Shown here: one piece after another, positions 14,251-27,108 of the stretch
Numbering within the stretch: the stretch's first letter is position 1
Layout of the letters: each line of letters starts with the position of its first letter
From: Pratylenchus scribneri
Taxonomy: Eukaryota; Nematoda; Chromadorea; Rhabditida; Pratylenchidae
DNA: 64,000 bases
Assembly: GCA_030063045.1 (NCBI GenBank)
Contig: JAQSEB010000078.1
Coordinates: forward strand, 812,001-876,000
Direction of reading: 5' to 3'
Made by a program: the position numbers and the translations under genes
Notes under the pieces: generated by a model
Database searches by the model: none
What the model was told of the DNA's origin: nothing
The model's input: the letters and a program-made list of their open reading frames with translations, nothing else

Positions 14251-14989
14251 ATAACGGCCTCGGTTATTGAATTGTCCTCTAAAGGAAAATATGGTTTGAA
14301 AATTTGAGAAATTGTGCAATTTTCTACTTATTAAATGAAAAATAAATTCCTTTTGAACATAAAAATATAAAAAATGCATGAAAAAAACACCGATAAAAGA
14401 TGCCGGCAGATAAAAATAACATTTTTCTTATTATTGGTGGACTTTGGTCGTTGGCCCACTGAACCACATTTTCTTGCTGCCATTTAAGAGGATTCCCTCT
14501 TCCAATTTAATATTCATCCATAAAAGGGTCCTCCACCATTTCCATTAGTGCCCACCACAAATTCCACCTGTGCTTCTCGCACCAAATTTGGGCACAAAAC
14601 CTCTCAAATACCAAGTGGAAAATGGCCTAAAAATGCCAAAATATTCCAATGCCGTTCTCAATTTTTGTGGAAAATATTTATTTATGGTTGAATGAATACT
14701 TTATGGTAAAATTTTGAGCAAAAAATGGGAAAGGTGAAAGAGAGGGGTTGCCGCACATTGGAAATATGGCTCACAATTGGCCACACCAAATAATTCAACA
14801 AAATGTGGAAAAATGTCGGAATGGCACAAAATACTTGATTTGATTAAGTATAACTTATAATAAGCCTCGACCGAAATTTTAATTATAGAACAAAGCACTC
14901 CACCACAATCCACACTTTCGGCACATTTCCCTTTAAGGAAACACCTCATCTTGTTGCTGGACCACTTTGTCTCCATTTATATTAACTTG

Positions 14990-15290
14990 TCAAGGATTGA
15001 ACTAATTTTGTTGATTTTGTTATTAAATTAAAGAGAAGACTTTTGGCTATCGATGCTATTAATTTTATTTGAATTAGTTCAATAATATTGGATTTATATG
15101 ATCAAAATACCAGTGAAAATTTCATTATTCCATAGTAAGGTCATTAGAAATGGTTTTGGACTTATTAATTCCAAAAATTCTGTACAAATCTAAATAAAAT
15201 TCTTATCATTTTGATAGCTAAAAGTCTGCTCTTTAATTTGATAATAAAATCATCAAAATTGGTTCAGTCCCTGATGAGCTATTTTAAGCG
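14990..15290. repeat. Family C repeat
   Basis: Fold-back unit with TGAACTAATTTTGTTGATT at the left and its mirror CATCAAAATTGGTTCAGTCC at the right, plus ATTAATTTTATTTGAATTAG in the middle. Other copies are at 21425, 36165, 44015 and 57285. Confidence 0.65.
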
Positions 15291-16379
15291 ACCACAATGG
15301 CATTAGTGAATGGGAAATGAGGGCAACCCCAAACCAAAATGGCATTCTTTAAACTAAAAGTGTCTTCCAACTAAAATGGTCCTTCATAAATCTCTCCGGC
15401 GTGTACCCTAAAGTGCCATTGCCATTCCAGGCTAATTAATTATTATTTTAGAAGGCTGGCTATAAAGTGGGGCGATGATGAAGGAACACAAATAATTCAT
15501 TCCACCAAAATACTTTGGGTGTGGAATAATTTAAAAGAAAAAGTGAGGAAATTTCCTATTCAATCCCCAGAGGGCAAAATGGCTTGTTTCTATGTGTGTG
15601 TGCCACGGGCCCACGGCAAACCAGACAAAAAGTAATGGCCTAATGGGATGGTGAAATTTGGTGTTAAACACAAAAAAATGCATGCAAATGGCGGAAGGAA
15701 TTTGGAATGGGAAAGCGGGAAAGAAAGGGAAAAAGCACTTAAGGGCAGACGGTGACAATTTTATTTATTAGAGGCGCGGGAATTCACTCAAATGGCCCAG
15801 CAATTCTGTCGGCTAGACTTTATGGCCCTTAGATAATTGTTTTATTACAAAAACAATAAAAAGGAAAGTACGCATTTCCTCAATGTCCTGGGCCAATTTT
15901 TTTCAAAGAGGATTCATAGTAATTTAAATTAAAAGAGAAATTTTTCATGGAATTTAATTATAGCCGATTTATTATCCATCTAAATTTAACCAATTTTTTG
16001 CCTATTCATTTTAGACCATTTTTATTTAATCGAATTCTTTTACCAGCTGGGAGATGGAGAAAGGTTACTTTAAAGGGATTTAGCACCACTTGTTGTCTGT
16101 CCTTTTTCTGGTGATCTTTGATGGAACAAAATTAAACCATTTTTGGCTTCTCCTAAAAATGGTCGGATTAAAGAATCATTTTCACGGAAATAATTTATTT
16201 AAAATGAAGGTTATTTTATTAATACATAAATGCCAATGGGGGAGAATTGATGATATATTTATATTCTGACTGAGTAAGCTTGGGGCAAAATCATTTTATA
16301 AATCGAAAATGTATGAAATTTTTTATTTGAATTATTAAAATAAATTGAAATGCCATTCTTCCTCTCTTCCTTCGACAAA

Positions 16380-19300
16380 TTAAACTGCAGTATTATACGG
16401 TCGATATTGTTGTTGTTCTTGTTTTCCTCCGGCACTGCTACTTCTTTTGCCCCAGCCTTTTTTGGCTGCCTCTCTTCGTTGTACGGTACCACCTCCACTG
16501 GAATTTGCGGAATAGGAAGGAGGTGGCTGCGAATTTTTTGCGCCAGCTGAATCAATTCGGCCCAATCCGCCTACTCCAAATGGACTTGGTTCAGAATAGT
16601 TGGCTGGCAGCAGGGAAGAAGCCTTTTAATTAAGGAGGAAAAAAAATGGGAAAAAATGAGTAGAAAAAGGTGAACTTTTTGTTTTTTCAACATTTCATGG
16701 GTTGTGCCTTCTTTGACAACGGCACTTCCCTGGAGGGACAATTTGAGTTGATCGCAAAGGGAATCGCGTAAATTAATCTTAAAAATGTATTTTATTTTAT
16801 TTCTATGGCCATAATTACCATTGAAGAAATTTGACCCTTTCGAGCCTTAAATGTAATGGAAATTAAATTAAATAAATGGTTAATTTTTGCCTCAATCCGT
16901 GATCGATAGAGGAATTCTCCGAGGGCGGCGATCATTGATGCAATCTATTAAAAATTAAATTGGCAGAGTTTTGAATAAAATGTTATTTGACCATTCCTCC
17001 CATTAGTATGTAGAAAATGCCGGCAACTTTGCTTAAATTCAAACTGGCTGATGAACCATCCTGGAAAATATTACAAATTATTCGTTGATAGGATTAATGA
17101 TTTTGGTTTAAAGAAAATATTAAAAAGTTATTGGTAAGTCATCACTAAAGAATAAATTTATTTGAGAAAGAAAACAAAAGTTTGCTCTGGATTATATGAA
17201 TTAATTTTTATTCCGATTTTTAACAGTAATTGAATTCAGGAAAAATTATGATTTTCATTCCAGAAAGAATTCTGATTTTCAAAGAATTGTTCTAATTTTC
17301 ATTCCGCAAAGAATTGTTCTGATTTTCATTCCGGAAAGAATTCTGATTTTCATTCCGGAAAGAATTGTTCTGATTTTCATTCCGGAAAGAATTGTTCTGA
17401 TTTTCATTCCGGAAAGAATTGTTCTGATTTTCATTCCGCAAAGAATTGTTCTGATTTTCATTCCGCAAAGAATTGTTCTGATTTTCATTCCGCAAAGAAT
17501 TGTTCTGATTTTCATTCCGCGGAAAGGGAAAGAATTTAATTCAAATTTATCTTTTTTTGGTAAAATTAACGTATTATTGTTCTTTGCTCTATTTTTTGCT
17601 CTAATAAATTTATTCTAATATGCCTCCAAAACCAACCGCAATTCCTTGATCGCATTGTCCTCTATCGTACCACCATTTATTTTCCAATTTTTTCAGTTCG
17701 CCCAACTCTTGGAGTGCCAAAATGGCCAAATTTATGACGTCTCTTTAGGATGAATTAATTTCTTTTTTTATTCCTTTTCTCACTTCCATTCGCTTCCAAA
17801 GGGCGTCGCCACTCCATACCCCACACCTTTTTGGGAATTATTTATAAAATAAGGCCATAGGGATTCTAGAGACGAAACTGTTCAAATTGGCGCCGACTTT
17901 CATCGTATCACACGGCTTCCGTGTATTTGCATATTCATTGGCGGTTGCCTCCAGCAAGAAGGCATATCTGCCTTTGTGTGTTCGAACGCGTTCAATGCCT
18001 TCGGCGTAGGAATTCACAAAAACCGATGGCACTTGGGATTCCATGAAACGCCACATTCGTTGGTAAATTTGGACGGAGGAATGCTGGCAAAAATTGGAAT
18101 TTTGCACTTTTCATTGATTCCACCTTGAAGAATTGAGCGGTCGATCCGCCCGCCTGAATACCGTATTTAATTTTTGTTTGTTTAGCCAAATCCTCCACAC
18201 TCTCAATTGGGGCTTGCATTTTCTCTAGTGTCAAAAAGGCAGCCAAATTTGCCGTATAGGAGGAAACTTTAAGGAGAAAGGATGGCAATAACAATAAATT
18301 TACTAATAAAATTATTAATTTATTCATAAATTTAGAAATCAAAAATCAAATTTTTGAGGCCATAAAACTTGGCCAAATTGGGTTTATTTTTTAAACCTTG
18401 TCCTGCCTAATGTCTATTCTTAATTAAAAGTCCTACTAAACTTTAACACTTTGTTGTGGCCTGTTTTATGCCCTTAAAAGATCGATTTTTCGATACAAAA
18501 ATCTGTGGATAAATTGATAATATTTGTTCATTAAAAGAGTAAATAGGCTGAATTTTTACACGAAAATGGATTTGACTTACCAATAATCATTGTGAAGAAC
18601 CTGTTGAGGAGGGAAAAAGAACTGCTGGTCAAAGTTTTATACGTAGGACTCACCACCAAGCGCTTGAGGCAATTCTTCCACTAATTGATCTAAAAATTCA
18701 CCAAAAATCATCTCCAAAATCATCATCTATCGTATGCCTTGGTAAAATGTCGGTGCCCTGTTGCATGAAAGCAGCCAAAGTAAACCACATACAATTGTAG
18801 ACGGAAAAATCATTGGAAATTGTGAAACCCCCATTGGCCATTTCCTCAACCCGCCATTCATAGGGTGAAAAGCGGGAAACGAGGAAAATGACAACGGAAA
18901 CGCCAACATATGCAAAAATGATGTACATCCAAATTTCACTGCTCAATGGGGCCATGAAGGAGAAGACGGAAAATTCTTAAGAAGTTATAGGGAATTTTTA
19001 ATGAGACATTTAATGCCGAGAGGACCTTGTTTGTCCGGTTTCTTGATCATTATGCTATAAAATAAAGGCAATATAGGTCCTTAATATTTGACCCTGAATG
19101 ACCTGATCCCGGTGGTCAAATATGGCTTCGAGAAGTCCACCACCCTTTCACGATCCTTTTAATGGAAATGAATTTAAAATGTTGGCACCAAAATTTTGCC
19201 TGATTGATGGTCAATGAGGCCACTGAAACATCCGCTTCACCACGTAATAAATGGCCAACTTTATTAGAAAAATTGGGGGATAAAAAAATTAATAGAACTT

Positions 19301-22300
19301 ACTGATTCCGTCCCAACCTGAAAATTAATATTTTTTTTGGTTTAGTTCCGTTTAAATTTCTTACTTCCATCCGGCTGTTTGGCACCATATTGGTTCGCTC
19401 TTGAGATGAAAATTTCGTAGTTGAAATCGTCGATGCGATCATGGAGTAACTACGAATAAAAATGGTTAAAAATAAAAAAATTAATCAAAAAATTTTCAGG
19501 AATATGAAATTACGATATAATGGCCCCAGGCTTAAGGGAAATTACTGTAAATTTAGTACTTGCCCATTCTTTTCTCCATAGTTCAGTGATGCATTAACTA
19601 ATTCAAGAAGTCGATGATATGCCATTTAGAACCCAAAATTTCCTCTACAATTTGGCCATATTAAATTTTTATGAATTCCGACCATTTGTTAGCCAAAAAA
19701 TGTCCTCCTATAATTTGGCTTTTTTCAATTGTAATTCTAACTTTAACAAAAAATTCTTATAAATATATCAAGCCGAATTTTTTTTGTAAAACCGCTTATT
19801 TTACAAATTAATTTGTTTCCTTAAAAATAGAAAAAGTCATTTTTAAAAAAAGATTTAAGGCTTTCATTTGGCATATCGCCTTCCTTATATTAATTGGTTG
19901 CTTCTTTGTTGACCTATAGTCAAAAAAACGGCTTCATTGTCAGATAACAGCAGATACAGAATTGTCCTATTTCACAGTTTAATTGCCCTTGGGCATATTC
20001 AAATGCGTGAAAAACTGTAATGTAAAATTGAATACAACACTAACATTGAGTAAATCGATGCAATAGCCCTCAAATTTGTTATTTCCTTGGCATTCGGTGG
20101 CATTCTTCAACAAAAACAAAACAATTAAAAATATTTCATATAAGGGGGATTTGACCGGATTGCCTCCTTTTGCCTGATCGCATTCCCTTTTAAGCATCAC
20201 GAATGGATCACTTCGAACTGTGACAATCCGGACCAATTTCTTCGGCCCTCCCTCCGACATTCCCGTCCGAACATGTTGTGCTTCTGTCCGATCTTTCAAA
20301 AAGCCAGCGGAATGTTTCCAAATCAACAATTCTTTCTTGTTGAATGCAGATTTGGTGTCCGAACTCAAATCGATGACCGTAACCATGAATGCTTTTCGCA
20401 CTCCATCCCGGTCAAATTCGATGTGACCACTCAATGTGCCTTCGGTTGAACCCAATTTTAGCTGTAAATTTAAACCATAAGTAATATTAAAAAGATGGTA
20501 TTGAAATTGTCAAAAAAAGAGTACATCATATAAAGACAAAATAATTAAATAATGTTTAAAGGTTTGTCCTACTGTTCACAAACCATATACCCAAAATTGG
20601 ATAGAGTTTGTCAAGAAGCATTGAATGGTATATAGTTTGGGTATTGTTTGGTCAACAATTTAAGGGTATTAAACGGTTTAAACCAATTTTGGTTTAATGG
20701 TTCAAAACTAAGTTAGAATTGGTTAAACCCAAACAAAAATATAATCAAATGATGCGTTTCGGCTAGATCTATCAAGTGGGTATAAAATTTATGGATTTAG
20801 GATAAATTTCTGAACCGTTACAATCTTTTCGGCCAATTTCATTTTTTTATTTGATAAATTAAATCAACTTGCCGTGCTCATTTCCTTGGCAATTGCCCTT
20901 CCATGCTCAAATGTATGAAATGGTCGATTTGGATTTTGTCGATCCGTACTTGGATGGCAATAAATTCCGGGGAAATCCTTCAAATAATTTGTATTCAATT
21001 TTAATGAATGTTTTCATTTACTCGATTATAAAGTTCTCCATGACGGAAATTTTTTCGAAAAAGTGAATCATTTCTGCGTAAAGTCATTTCCAATGCGGCT
21101 TTGGCCACCAACACAGAATCGTGGACAAAAGCGAGACGAGTCTACCAAAAAAAATGGGGAAGAATCCAAGAGGAATTTGTCTTTTTGACTGACCACCTCC
21201 AAATCGAGTCCAGCCCTTTCCTTTTCCACCTCCATTATGGCCAATTCAATTTGTCGATTCAACAGAGCATATTCTCGGCTTTCTCGATCAATGATTTGGA
21301 ATCCAGTGATGTTTATGTTGCTCTAATAAAATTTGATAAAAAGAAGGGAATTTATATGACTTTCCCCTTTGGGTACTTTCTTTGGATCGCCCCAATTGAA
21401 AGCCTAACTTGTCGCCGTCTATAATAACTTATCAAAGACTGAACCAATTTTGATGATTTTGGTACCAAATTAAGCAACGGACTTTTGGCTCTCAAATGAT
21501 ATTAATTTTATTTAAATTAATTCAGAATAATTGGAATTGTAACAAATAAACGATTTAAAAAAAATATTTAATGGATTAGCGAAATTTCCACTGGTATTAT
21601 GAACATAACATGACTTTAAAAATTTTGAATAAATTTAAATAAAATTAATATCATTTAATGGATAGCCAATAGTCTGTTCTTAAATTTGGTATCAAAATCA
21701 TCCAAATTAATTTAATCCCTAATGAGTTATGAGATTATGATAAATGGCGACAAGTTGTGCAGAAGAATATTTGGGCTATTCTGCTATAGGATTATTTTCC
21801 ATTTCCATTTTGTAAATTCTGCTCTTTTCCAAAATTAATTCTACGATTTTGTCCATTTTTAAGTTCAAATACTTGTTGAAACATTTCCACGTCATATGGC
21901 TGGAAGTCGAAATTGGCCACCACATAATGGTATTTTTGCTGATTAAACTGGGATGAACGAATGGCCTGAAGTAATTGTTGTTGCCTTTAAAAAATAGAAA
22001 TTCATTATCATTTTCATTGACAGAAAATATGAGAATCCTTAAGGGTAAAAGAGAGATTAATTAACAAAAAGAAACTTGAAATGATTCATTAAATGTGGAC
22101 AAAGTTGGCTTTTTCCCTATTTTTATCTATTTTTATTTTATTCAAACTATTCCCCCAATATCGATCACCTATAATTGTTTGCAGTGTCCAAAATCAAATG
22201 GACAGTGCTATACTGTTTGAATCGTTTCAAATTGAATTGTCGAAGGAATTCGCCGAATTGGTCAACGTCCTTTGGAAGTTGCAACATTTCGGAACTGATT

Positions 22301-23972
22301 GAATCATTTGTGCGTATTTGCAAATGTAAATGAATTAGACGAAGATTTTGGGCCGCTGAAATTGTGGAAAATTGTCGGGGATTGATATAGTGAAAGATTG
22401 AGCGATGAGCCCCGAAGCCATTTACTACAGTAAAATTCTGTCTCATATTAGCCATATCAATTTTAGTTCATCAGCCTTTCAATCAATTTTAATTTAACAG
22501 ATCTAAAGTGCAAATAATAGTCCCAAGTAAATAGCTATCAATTTTATATTGGCCTTATTATAATATAAAGTAATAGCAAAATTATACCAATAAATACTAG
22601 AACAAAGGCGATTTTTGTCAAATAAGTTTTTGGCTATATATCTACTAATACTTTAGTTTTGGATAACAATATACCAATAGATATCCATTATCCAACATTT
22701 GGGGCAATTAAATGCAATTTAAATCATTTAAATTGCTTAATTGTCTGAACTCTTGCTGTGGTCTTCAAAATTGCCGATAAGATGGAATGGCTCCGGGCTA
22801 TTTAATTTACTGTAATATCTACGCAAAAATAATTTTATAAAGTCACATTTCATAGGAATAGGGAAATTTTGTTTATAATTAATATAGCTAAAAGAGTGCA
22901 AAAATAAAGCCGCAAAAAATCACCTCGATTCGCACTGTCCACATCGAATAAATACACAAAACTGTTCCATCCTTTCAGCAGAATCAAATCGGCGATCAAT
23001 TGTGCATTTGGCGGCTTCAGGCTCACTTCAAAATTGTTCAATGCATTGGCCATAAAAGCCCTCGGAGACAAATCCCAATTAATCATGGGCAATTCCAGGG
23101 CATTTGCTACGGCCATATAGGCCTTAAAAATGTGTACAAAATTCATATAAAAATGTCAATAGTTAAAAAAATGGGAAGATATTTAATTGCGAACAAAAAC
23201 TTTCGAAAGTGTATTGAAAATAACTTATTAGTTTTGAACCAAAAAACCAAAAAATGGGTTTAAACCGTTTAATACTCATTAATTGTTGACCAAACCATTA
23301 AAAATTATATACCATTCAATGCGGCTTGACCAGCTCTATTCCATTGTGGGTATATGGTTTATGAACGGATAAACCCTTAAACCATTTTGGTATTATGTAT
23401 TCTTTTTTCTCGGAAATTTCAAAACTTATTCGTAAAAATTCTCTGTAAATTCCCCAAAGCCAAATTAACTTGCCCACCTCATGACTTCGCCAGCTACTTT
23501 CGCCTGTCAACATTAGCATAAAACCAGATTGCAATTCGGCACAAACTTTGAAGGGAAAAAGAAAGCAATTAAAACAATAAAATTAAGTGAAAAATTCCCA
23601 ATTTTCTAAGCTCTCCACATTCCGTAAATAATTTCTTGACCAACTAACTTTTTGCCATCATTCCCCAACTGTTATCCACGGAAATGCGCAATTGTCGATT
23701 TCGATGGGCCAGTAGGAATGTACTTGGGGTGGCCGCATTCAGTCGATTCACGGTGAAGTTCAGAGTGGCCAAAACCGGTTGATCGCCGGCCGTCGAAAAG
23801 GATTCTTCCCGGGGAAATTCGAAATGGATTCAGATTAGAAGTTGAGCTACTCACGAATTGGAATGCGTGACGGATAGGCAAAAAGGGGCAAAGGGCAATG
23901 GAAGAATGTGGCAAATAGGAAAATGAAGGAAATTGTCGGATATTTCCTCCAGCAACATTCAAAATGTATCAT
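16380..23972 (-). CDS. glr-1: AMPA/kainate-type ionotropic glutamate receptor
   Basis: 28 exons on the minus strand, from 23972-23855 to 16622-16380 (1050 aa). Main ones: 23804-23649, 23122-22924, 22424-22169, 21984-21873, 21322-21197, 20461-20156, 18975-18738, 18266-18124, 18083-17879, 17742-17637, 17060-16992. Glutamate-gated cation channel of the postsynaptic membrane. A signal peptide ([10 protein letters not shown] core) starts at 23972. The amino-terminal domain spans about 40-480, ligand domain S1 includes [13 protein letters not shown] and GISIMIKKP, M1 starts at [12 protein letters not shown] (636), and the pore loop has MQQG with an unedited Q at the Q/R site (694). The gating motif SYTANLAAF is at 723-731, S2 contains [14 protein letters not shown], and M4 lies around 895-920. 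The C-terminus is NTAV, a PDZ-binding end like that of C. elegans GLR-1. Exons 19303-19317 (15 nt) and 18581-18600 (20 nt) are micro-exons, and three or four introns are GC-AG. GLR-2 is the alternative paralogue. Confidence 0.95.
17240..17525. repeat. 24/27-nt minisatellite array in a glr-1 intron
   Basis: About ten tandem units of GAATTCTGATTTTCATTCCG plus GAAA (24 nt), or the 27-nt form with an extra GTT. Four units have CCGCAAAG in place of CCGGAAAG. It lies in the intron between exons 17742-17637 and 17060-16992. The same unit forms the large array in mig-10 (44788-46095). Both unit lengths are multiples of three, which creates artificial ORFs. Confidence 0.95.
19611..19935. repeat. Family B fold-back repeat
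   Basis: In a glr-1 intron. Left arm GATATGCCATTTAGAACCC, right arm GGCTTTCATTTGGCATATCG followed by ATTGGTTGCTTC. Confidence 0.7.
20570..20830 (+). repeat. Family A MITE-like repeat (forward)
   Basis: In a glr-1 intron (a GC-AG intron). Near-consensus: ACCATATACCCAAAATTGG at the start, GCATTGAATGGTATATAGTT, GGTATTAAACGGTTTAAACC, AACTAAGTTAGAATTGG, and TACAATCTTTTCGG at the end. Confidence 0.8.
21425..21745. repeat. Family C repeat
   Basis: In a glr-1 intron. AACTTATCAAAGACTGAACC at the left mirrors ATTTAATCCCTAATGAGTTA at the right, with ATTAATTTTATTTAAATTAA inside. Confidence 0.65.
23220..23375 (-). repeat. Family A MITE-like repeat (reverse, partial)
   Basis: In a glr-1 intron: GGGTTTAAACCGTTTAATAC, GACCAAACCATTAAAAATTA, ACCATTCAATGCGGCTTGAC, GGGTATATGGTTTATG. 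Confidence 0.75.
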
Positions 23973-25410
23973 TCTAAAATGATTACATGAAAAAGGGAGG
24001 ATTCTGTTTGGATAATGAACAATTCTTTTGGCCATAGTTTGAAAAGGAAACAACCAATTCTGGAAGGCAATATGCCATCTAGATCTAGAAGCCTTAAATG
24101 TCCTCTAAAAGGTGGCTAACTAATTTTTATGAAAAATTAAAATAATTTGTAAAATAAGCGGCTTTTCCTCAAAAAATTTGTGTTTAATACATTCAGAAAC
24201 ATGAAACTCTTTTTAAACTCGGATTTGTAAATTTTAAATGAACAATTTTGTAGAGGACATTTTGGGCTCTTTCAAATGGTATATCCATTTCCGATAATGC
24301 CTTTAAGTTTAAGGCTAATGGTCAAAAGAATGGTTCAGATATTGAAGTATTATTGTTTGGGATTCATTTTAAAAATATGAATAATATGAATATGGAAACG
24401 AATGGATTCCGAATTTCAGAATTTGTTTTTTTACCCTTTTTCTTATTTTCCATCCATTTTTCACAGGGAAAGTGGCACACACAAATTTTGTGCAAGATCC
24501 AAGAAAGCATCCCTCAACCTTCCCTTCCGGCAAATTATTTCCCCAAAAAGGCAATCTTCGCCCCTTTCGGTGTTTTCTTCCCCTAGATGGCCCCATCCAA
24601 CTCAATTCCATCGTCGATGGCCGACCCTTGGCCGTACACATTGGGCAATTACGCGGAGGGGGCAAGGAAGAAGAGGAGTTGGCCAAAAAAATGCGGAGGA
24701 TGGCCTAGTTTAAGATGAAGGGAAGAAACCCAATTTTGGCCGGCAAAATAGGGTCGAGAGGGAGGCCAAGCCCTTTCGGCTGTCTGGAATTATTAAATTT
24801 GATTGGCCCAAAAAATGCAAATTGGAATTTCTTGTGGCTTGTTTTGCTGCCGGTTTATGGGGATGTTTTGGTAGTAAAATGCAAAAAAAAAACAAATGCA
24901 TTTTAGGTAAAAATTTTAATAATTTTAAAGGAGGAGAGTATAGTGGAATCGAAACTCGATGGAGCGAAAATTCCGAATGGATAATTCACTTTATAACTTA
25001 ACTTGGCTATAACAAAGTGTTGGAACTTATGATTAAGTATAGAGTAAATTAGGGTTTGCATGTGTTTAAGCAAATAGCGTTTAAAAAGATGCATGACTTG
25101 GCCAAGGTTTATGGCCAGTTAAAGCAGAGATTGTGTTGCAAGAATGAATATGCCAATAAATCTGCGCTCTTTTTAATCATTTGATTTATGAATATATAAT
25201 ATTTTCAATCAACAATCTATAATTGCTTCTAGATTCGGCATTTTCAGTGAATAATTTATTAGATTTTGAAAACGTTAGGTCTCTTCCCAAACTTAAGGTT
25301 TCATTCAAAACTTAAATGTTAACAAAATTAGGCAATTTATTCAATAATAATTGTGATGAACATTCTAATAAAATAATATCAAATAAAAACAATTAAAATG
25401 GTCATTTTCC
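23973..25410. other. Intergenic interval glr-1 / wdr-55
   Basis: Upstream of glr-1 (promoter side) and downstream of wdr-55. Holds a family B fold-back (24027-24330). A 237-nt open stretch at 24470-24708 on the plus strand follows an acceptor-like TTTCACAG but has no recognisable product or partner exon. The rest shows nothing I can name. Confidence 0.4.
24027..24330. repeat. Family B fold-back repeat
   Basis: About 50 bp upstream of the glr-1 start codon. Left arm TTTTGGCCATAGTTTGAAAA..GGCAATATGCCAT, right arm GGCTCTTTCAAATGGTATAT. It may sit within the glr-1 promoter. Confidence 0.65.
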
Positions 25411-27108
25411 CTATACTTCTTCTTCTTCCTCCTCATCTTCTTCTTCTTCATCCGAATCCGACAAATCCATCATTTGAATGCCATCTTCTTCCTCTTCATC
25501 CATTTCATCACTATCTTCTTCTTCCTCCTCTTCCAACATATCCTTGTAGAATTCCCTCTTCTCTTTTTGCCCGTCTCCTCCTTCTTTTCGCCTCCTCTCC
25601 TTTTCCATTCTTTTGAATTGGGCCATATCCTGTGCCTTCAAATCGGGCACATCCCGCACAATTTCGGCCAATGGGAATGCGGCCATTTTTGTGCCATCGC
25701 CGCTGGTCACCAAAAAATGTGAGGAATTTGGCGTTTTGCAGGCCAAATCGACGCCTCCAGGGAATGGAATGCCGCCCAAGCATTTGTTCGGGTTGACGTG
25801 GACAAATCTACATATTGAGGGGAAATTAGGCAATTAAATGGATTTGGATTTATGAATATTTTAAAATTTTTATTGGAATTAATTCTTTAAAATAATTCTG
25901 ATTTTTATTCCGAAAAATACTGGCTTTTAATCCATTGGGTTATCCAATTAGAAATTCAATTTTCGAATAAATTTAGTAATTTTTTGCTAGCGAAAACTTG
26001 CCTAATTTCATCCTGTGTGGATGCAGTAGCCAATAACAAATTATTCCTCAACACTGCCAATTGTTCAACGCCCATCAGCATTGGGGTCTCAATCCGTTCC
26101 AAAATGTTCCCAAATTCTCCATTTTTGAACACTTCAATATGTCCATCGGCCGAACCGGCATATGTGAAACTTAAAAATTTAATTAGATTTAATTAATTAA
26201 AATTTTTTATTTATTATAAAATCGATAATTTTCCGTTTTTTCATCAAAATTTTATTAATTAATGTAATAAAAAATTCAACGCTCACTGATTAGTGACTGC
26301 CAATGAGAGTAATTCACTGTGCATTGCTTCGGATTGAACTCGCACTTTGGCCTTATGCAAATCATAAGCAGCCAATGTTCCATCACTGCTTGCCGCCAAA
26401 AGTGTCCCATTTTTCCACACATAAAATGAATCTTTAAAAAAATAAATTAAAGAGTATTTTAAAATAACTAACTGATTATATCTTCTTGATCGCCGAATCT
26501 GGCACATTGGGGTTTTGGCTGCCGAAAATCCCAGGTTTTAATCTGGAATTTTTCCATTTTCTCAAATTTGCGCTTTATGATTAATTTCTAACCTCACCAT
26601 TTTCGGCGCCTGTCGCAAATTGTTGCCCATTGATTTTTGTTGGCAAAAGGCAAAGTGCATTCGGCCGACTTTTGTGGCATTCTCGAATGCAGCGAACTCT
26701 AAAAATTTTGCAATTTTGTACAAATGATTTGATTTTGAATGACCTTTTGCCAGTTTCTGCATCAAACATGCAAAGTGCTCTGCAAATTTTTTAATCTCAT
26801 TTTATGCTGAATTAATTAAAATTAACGAACTTGTTTGAGCTGGTCACATAAATCGATGTGCCATCCGGTGAAAATTGTGCCGATCGTATTGCTTTCTTCA
26901 TTTTATTCTGCCATAATTCTTTTCCACTTTTGCCTATGTTCGATGATTTTCTTGTGTTTTGTTTGCCATTTTTTGGTTGTTGTTTTGGTTGATTAATGTC
27001 AAAATTGCGACAACAAAAAGTGCCATCCAAAAAGCCAAGAAAAATTCTGCCCGTCTGAGTTGGATGAATGGCAAAAGCCGAGATCGGAGTGTCCAAATCA
27101 TATTCCAT
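25411..27108 (-). CDS. wdr-55: WD40-repeat protein, WDR55 homologue
   Basis: Six exons on the minus strand: 27108-26831, 26779-26593, 26542-26473, 26431-26287, 26169-26002, 25807-25411 (414 aa). WD40 blades are recognisable as FAIHPTQTGRIFLGFLDG, SAQFSPDGTSIYVTSS, HKSRPNALCLLP..FATGAENGE followed by IKTWDFR, LLAASSDGTLAAYDL and YAGSADGHIEVFK. The C-terminus (about 350-414) is a basic KRMEKERRRK segment followed by a long Glu/Asp tail. This layout fits WDR55/Jip5, a nucleolar protein needed for rRNA production. Intron 5 (25808-26001) is of the GC-AG type, with donor TAG|GCAAGT. Family is clear; the exact orthologue is inferred from the WDFR repeat and the acidic tail. Confidence 0.85.

Larger units (their letters stand above)
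12241..16379. other. 4.1-kb gene-poor interval between mpk-1 and glr-1
   Basis: Both flanking genes run on the minus strand, so this holds the mpk-1 promoter/5' region and the glr-1 3' end. It contains a half copy of the 27.6-kb fold-back (about 12420-12600), a purine-rich block on the plus strand (about 12950-13660), a family B fold-back (13957-14250) and a family C repeat (14990-15290). The longest ORFs lie in the purine-biased block and are low complexity; I see no supported exon. Confidence 0.5.

Noticed and set aside
17279..17515. 78-codon repetitive ORF in a glr-1 intron
   Set aside because: Same minisatellite by-product.
20105..20155. Continuous coding through the hydrophobic [10 protein letters not shown] segment in glr-1
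   Set aside because: The 51-nt segment has a GT donor and AG acceptor, and its removal restores the conserved receptor sequence; it is an in-frame intron without a stop.
24470..24708. Open stretch after an acceptor-like TTTCACAG
   Set aside because: Product not recognised, no partner exon or donor found, and the minus strand is open as well.
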